A DNA stretch of 9,048 nucleotides, taken from positions 1-9,048 of the forward strand of contig WLIH01000061.1 in NCBI GenBank assembly GCA_009702305.1, given 5' to 3'. Of this stretch, positions 6,672 to 9,048 are shown piece by piece. The translations under genes and the position numbers were made by a program. How positions within the stretch are numbered: position 1 is the stretch's first letter; each line of letters starts with the position of its first letter. The notes under the pieces are model-generated. The model had not been told where the DNA came from, did no database searches, and saw nothing but the letters and a program-made list of their open reading frames with translations. Source of the DNA: Actinomycetota bacterium. GTDB lineage: Bacteria > Actinomycetota > Actinomycetes > Propionibacteriales > Nocardioidaceae.

Positions 6672-7220
6672 TCAGGCGGCAGCCGGGGCGGGCACGAAGT
6701 CGGCGAGCGTCTGGACGGCGGCCCGCAGACGGGCGAGCACGTCGGCGTCGCTGAGCACGTCGACCTCGATGCCGGGCTGCGAGACGGTGACGTCCTCGAC
6801 GACGACGGCGCCCGCGATGCCGGCGGAGCGGGCGGTGTCGGCGTGCGACCACTTGCCGCCGTACGGCGTGGGCGTGGTGCCGACGACGCCGAACGGCTTG
6901 CCGAAGACGGCCCCGGCGCCATAGGGGCGCGAGAGCCAGTCGATCGCGTTGTTGAGCACGGCCGGCATCGTGCCGTTGTACTCCGGCGTGACCGCCAGGA
7001 CGCGGTCGGCCGAGGCGACGGCGGCGCGCAGGGCAGCTGCGGCGGCCGGCACGTCCTCGCCGTCGAGCTCCTCGTTGTAGAACGGCACGTCGCCGAGACC
7101 CTCGACGATGTCGAGCGTGACGCCGGCGGGCGCCTGGTCGCGCAACAGCTCGGCCAGCTTGCGGTTGACGGAGTCGGCGCGCAGGCTGCCGACGAGGACG
7201 GCGATGCGGGTGTCAGACAT
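6672..7220 (-). CDS. NAD(P)H-dependent FMN reductase (flavodoxin-like fold)
   Basis: This 182-residue flavodoxin-like oxidoreductase belongs to the NADPH-dependent FMN reductase group, which includes azo-, quinone- and chromate-reducing enzymes. The FMN-phosphate loop is GSLRADSVNRKLA (11-23). The isoalloxazine-side motif is TPEYNGTMPAVLNNAIDWLSRP (residues 78-99), and FGKPFGVVGTTPTPYGG (106-122) is the last flavin loop. The protein is probably a cytosolic dimer or tetramer. The physiological electron acceptor cannot be deduced. The start at ATG 7220 is supported by GAGGAG on the minus strand (complement of 7226-7231), 5 nt upstream. It is divergent from a TetR-family regulator and shares with it a control region containing a perfect palindrome, which suggests that a ligand or substrate induces it. 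The amidase follows after 28 nt. Confidence 0.93.
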   Translation of the reverse strand: MSDTRIAVLVGSLRADSVNRKLAELLRDQAPAGVTLDIVEGLGDVPFYNEELDGEDVPAAAAALRAAVASADRVLAVTPEYNGTMPAVLNNAIDWLSRPYGAGAVFGKPFGVVGTTPTPYGGKWSHADTARSAGIAGAVVVEDVTVSQPGIEVDVLSDADVLARLRAAVQTLADFVPAPAAA

Positions 7221-7253
7221 GGGAGCTCCTCGGGAGATGGACGTACCTTCGGG

Positions 7254-7259
7254 AGGCTA
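7254..7259 (-). promoter_or_regulatory. Candidate -10 box for the FMN reductase
   Basis: TAGCCT on the minus strand lies about 33 nt upstream of the reductase ATG, leaving room for a short leader with the GAGGAG ribosome site. The palindrome at 7262-7275 would then fall between the -10 and -35 positions, a standard place for repression. A competing choice is TATAAA (complement of 7277-7282). Neither has a clear -35. Confidence 0.3.
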
Positions 7260-7261
7260 AA

Positions 7262-7275
7262 CGGACCACGGTCCG
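7262..7275. promoter_or_regulatory. Perfect palindrome, probable TetR-family operator
   Basis: CGGACC-AC-GGTCCG is a perfect 6-2-6 inverted repeat. The flanks nearly continue it: TAAA precedes it at 7258-7261 and, after one extra C, TTTA follows at 7277-7280. It lies in the 120-nt region between the divergent reductase and TetR genes, about 48 nt from the first start and 72 nt from the second. Length, symmetry and place are typical of TetR-family operators, so the likely ligand is the adjacent regulator. An AT-rich patch (TTTATATT, 7277-7284) beside it gives -10-like sequences in both directions. Confidence 0.72.
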
Positions 7276-7325
7276 CTTTATATTCCAGCTCCGCGCATTC
7301 TCTTCGCCGAGGCTCCCGTCCCCTC

Positions 7326-7331
7326 TACGGT
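7326..7331 (+). promoter_or_regulatory. Candidate -10 box of the TetR regulator gene
   Basis: TACGGT is followed by 9 nt and the ATG at 7341; no Shine-Dalgarno lies between them, so a leaderless or nearly leaderless transcript is possible. TTCGCC at 7303-7308 is at the right distance (17 nt) but a weak -35 match. The alternative is TATATT at 7279-7284 next to the operator, which would give a leader of about 50 nt. Confidence 0.35.
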
Positions 7332-7340
7332 GTCCTCACC

Positions 7341-7934
7341 ATGACCGACCGCACGCTGCTGCCGCTCGTCGGCAGCCCCGCGCCCGAACGGGCCGACGCA
7401 GCGCGCAACCGCGAGGCGTTGCTGCAGGCCGCCCGACGGTTGGTGGCCGAGCACGGGGCCGGCGGAGTCACCATGGAGCGGGTCGCGGCCGAGGCCGGCG
7501 TCGGCAAGGGCACGGTGTTTCGTCGCTTCGAGTCGCGCGAGGGCCTGATGGCCGCCCTCGTCGACCACCTCGAGACCGACTGGCAGGCCTCGGTCATCTC
7601 CGGTCCCCCGCCACTAGGCCCGGGCGCACCGCCCCTGGACCGCCTGCTCGCCTTCGGCCGCTCCCGGCTCGAGACCACACTGGTGCACGCCGACCTGATC
7701 CGGGCGGCCGGCCGGGCCGGGTCGCGGTCCTACGCGGCGTACTCCTTCGTGTCCATGCACGTGCGCTACCTACTGCGCGAGCTCGGCGTCAGCGGCGACC
7801 TGCCGATCCTCGCGACGGCGCTGCTCGCACCCCTCGAGATCCCGATCCTGGACCAGCAGCTCACGGTCGAGGGCTTCCCGATCGACCGGGTGCACGCCGG
7901 CTGGGTCGACCTCGCGCGGCGCGTGATCAGCTGA
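7341..7934 (+). CDS. TetR/AcrR-family transcriptional regulator
   Basis: This 197-residue protein has the family's N-terminal DNA-binding domain at about residues 22-68. The first helix is REALLQAARRLVAEHG, the helix-turn-helix is VTMERVAAEAGVGKGTVFRRF (residues 43-63), and REGLMAALVDHL follows as the fourth helix. The rest (about 85-197) is the variable all-alpha ligand and dimer domain, which gives no hint of the ligand. The ATG at 7341 is chosen because the preceding frame is antisense to the reductase. The gene is divergent from the FMN reductase, with the palindrome at 7262-7275 between them, so it most likely represses the reductase and itself. There is no reason from sequence to link it to the biotin genes 2.6 kb away. 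The 3' end overlaps the citramalate synthase gene tail to tail by 8 nt. Confidence 0.94.
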   Translation: MTDRTLLPLVGSPAPERADAARNREALLQAARRLVAEHGAGGVTMERVAAEAGVGKGTVFRRFESREGLMAALVDHLETDWQASVISGPPPLGPGAPPLDRLLAFGRSRLETTLVHADLIRAAGRAGSRSYAAYSFVSMHVRYLLRELGVSGDLPILATALLAPLEIPILDQQLTVEGFPIDRVHAGWVDLARRVIS

Positions 7935-9048
7935 CGGTGCGGCGCAGCCCGAAGGTCACGCCGTCGACGAGCGCCCCCCACGACGCCTCGATCACGTTGG
8001 CGCCGACGCCGACGGTGACCCACGACGACTCGCCGTCGGTCGTCTCGATGAGCACCCGGGTGATCGCATCGGTGCCGTGGCCCTGGTCGAGGATGCGCAC
8101 CTTGTAGTCGATCAGCTCGAACTTCGCGACAGCCGGGTAGGCCTGGCCGATCGCGGTGCGCAGGGCGTGGTCGAGCGCGTTGACCGGGCCGTTGCCCTCG
8201 CCGGTCACGACGTAGCGCACCCCGTCGGCGACCAGCTTGACGGTGCCCTCCGAGAGCGCCTCCGCGCCCGGACGGGTCTCGGTGATGACCCGCCACGACT
8301 CGATCTCGAAGTACGACGGCCGCTGGCCCTCGACCTCCTCGGCCAACAGCAGCTCGAACGACGCGTCGGCGGCCTCGAAGGTGTAGCCGCGCGCCTCGAG
8401 CACCTTGACCCGGTCGGTGATCTTGGTGAGCAGGTCGCGGTCGCCCGACAGGTCGAAGCCCAGCTCGCGTCCCTTGAGCTCGATCGAGGCACGGCCGGCC
8501 ATGTCGGAGACGAGCAGCCGCATGTCGTTGCCGACGCCGATCGGGTCCATGTGCTGATAGAGGTCGGGGTCGACCTTGATGGCACTCGCGTGCAGGCCGG
8601 CCTTGTGGGCGAAGGCCGAGGTGCCGACGTAGGGCTGGCGCGAGGCCGGCGGCACGTTGGTCACCTCGGCGACGGCGTGGGCGATCCTCGTGGCCTCGCG
8701 CAGCAGCCCGACGGGCAGCACCTGCTGGTCGAGCTTGAGCTCGAGGTTGGCGACCACGGTGACAAGGTCGGCGTTGCCGGTGCGCTCGCCGTAGCCGTTG
8801 ATGCAGCCCTGCACGTGGGTGGCGCCGGCGTCGATGGCAGCCAGCGAGTTCGCGACGGCGCACCCGCTGTCGTTGTGGGCGTGGATGCCGACCCGCACCC
8901 CGGTCGACTCGATCACGTCGTGGACGACGTCGGAGACCCAGGCGGGCAGCATGCCGCCGTTGGTGTCGCACAGGGCGATCACCTCGGCGCCGGCGTCGTA
9001 CGCCGTGCGCAGCACCTCGAAGGCGTAGTCGCGGTTGCGGCGGTAGCC
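7927..9048 (-). CDS. cimA: Citramalate synthase, N-terminus outside the window
   Basis: The visible 373 residues belong to the DRE-TIM metallolyase family of alpha-isopropylmalate, homocitrate and citramalate synthases. The barrel part shows CDTNGGMLP, the metal-binding HAHND (minus-strand codons 8869-8883), GCINGYGERTGNADL and HKAGLHASA. The C-terminal allosteric LeuA-type domain runs from about GTVKLV (8246) to the end. The GYRRNRDYAFEVL entry, the GCINGYGERTGNADL form and the HKAGLHAS spacing fit the actinobacterial citramalate-synthase branch, which condenses pyruvate with acetyl-CoA toward isoleucine, better than LeuA. The ORF is open through the window edge; about 160 N-terminal residues, including the catalytic arginine region, are not visible. 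The GTG at 9015 is internal and not the start. LeuA-like 2-isopropylmalate synthase is the alternative. The last 8 nt overlap the TetR gene. Confidence 0.9.
   Translation of the reverse strand, partial: GYRRNRDYAFEVLRTAYDAGAEVIALCDTNGGMLPAWVSDVVHDVIESTGVRVGIHAHNDSGCAVANSLAAIDAGATHVQGCINGYGERTGNADLVTVVANLELKLDQQVLPVGLLREATRIAHAVAEVTNVPPASRQPYVGTSAFAHKAGLHASAIKVDPDLYQHMDPIGVGNDMRLLVSDMAGRASIELKGRELGFDLSGDRDLLTKITDRVKVLEARGYTFEAADASFELLLAEEVEGQRPSYFEIESWRVITETRPGAEALSEGTVKLVADGVRYVVTGEGNGPVNALDHALRTAIGQAYPAVAKFELIDYKVRILDQGHGTDAITRVLIETTDGESSWVTVGVGANVIEASWGALVDGVTFGLRRTVS

Noticed and set aside
1..9048. Mobile elements, CRISPR arrays, tRNA or rRNA genes
   Set aside because: No terminal inverted repeats with a transposase, no regularly spaced repeats and no RNA-gene signatures were seen. 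The two long inverted repeats are single hairpins at gene ends.

Overview
The window is a strongly GC-rich bacterial segment with G/C-dominated third codon positions, frequent GTG starts and several start codons that sit 6-9 nt behind a TANNNT box with no Shine-Dalgarno, the pattern of actinobacterial leaderless mRNAs. Gene content (a bioB-bsaP pair divergent from bioA-bioF-bioD, and a citramalate synthase) points to an actinomycete, perhaps of the Nocardioides/Aeromicrobium type. The genus is an inference from style, not from a marker gene.

Layout. (1) 1-302: the C-terminal end of a pentapeptide-repeat protein, closed by a long hairpin (294-363). (2) 388-1577, minus strand: bioB followed 11 nt later by a 60-residue, six-cysteine protein that fits BsaP, the biotin synthase auxiliary protein known from mycobacteria. 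(3) 1578-1676: a 99-nt divergent control region with one candidate leaderless promoter for each direction. (4) 1677-4764, plus strand: bioA, bioF and bioD, packed with a 2-nt gap and a 4-nt overlap, then a 102-residue protein of unknown function (4797-5105). (5) 5108-5180: a second long hairpin between convergent genes. (6) 5186-7220, minus strand: an NAD(P)H-dependent FMN reductase followed by an amidase-signature hydrolase. (7) 7221-7340: a divergent region holding a perfect CGGACC-AC-GGTCCG palindrome, the likely operator of the TetR-family regulator at 7341-7934. (8) 7927-9048, minus strand: the C-terminal two thirds of citramalate synthase, overlapping the regulator tail to tail by 8 nt.

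How it works together. BioF condenses pimeloyl thioester with alanine to KAPA, BioA makes DAPA, BioD closes the ureido ring to dethiobiotin, and BioB with BsaP inserts sulfur to give biotin. The whole late pathway is therefore present, while genes for making the pimeloyl precursor and a recognisable biotin regulator are not in the window. The TetR gene most likely controls itself and the divergent reductase, possibly also the amidase. The least known items are the 102-residue protein behind bioD and the two look-alike long-loop hairpins at convergent gene ends. BsaP is only recently characterised, in mycobacteria. I saw no mobile element, CRISPR array, tRNA or rRNA.
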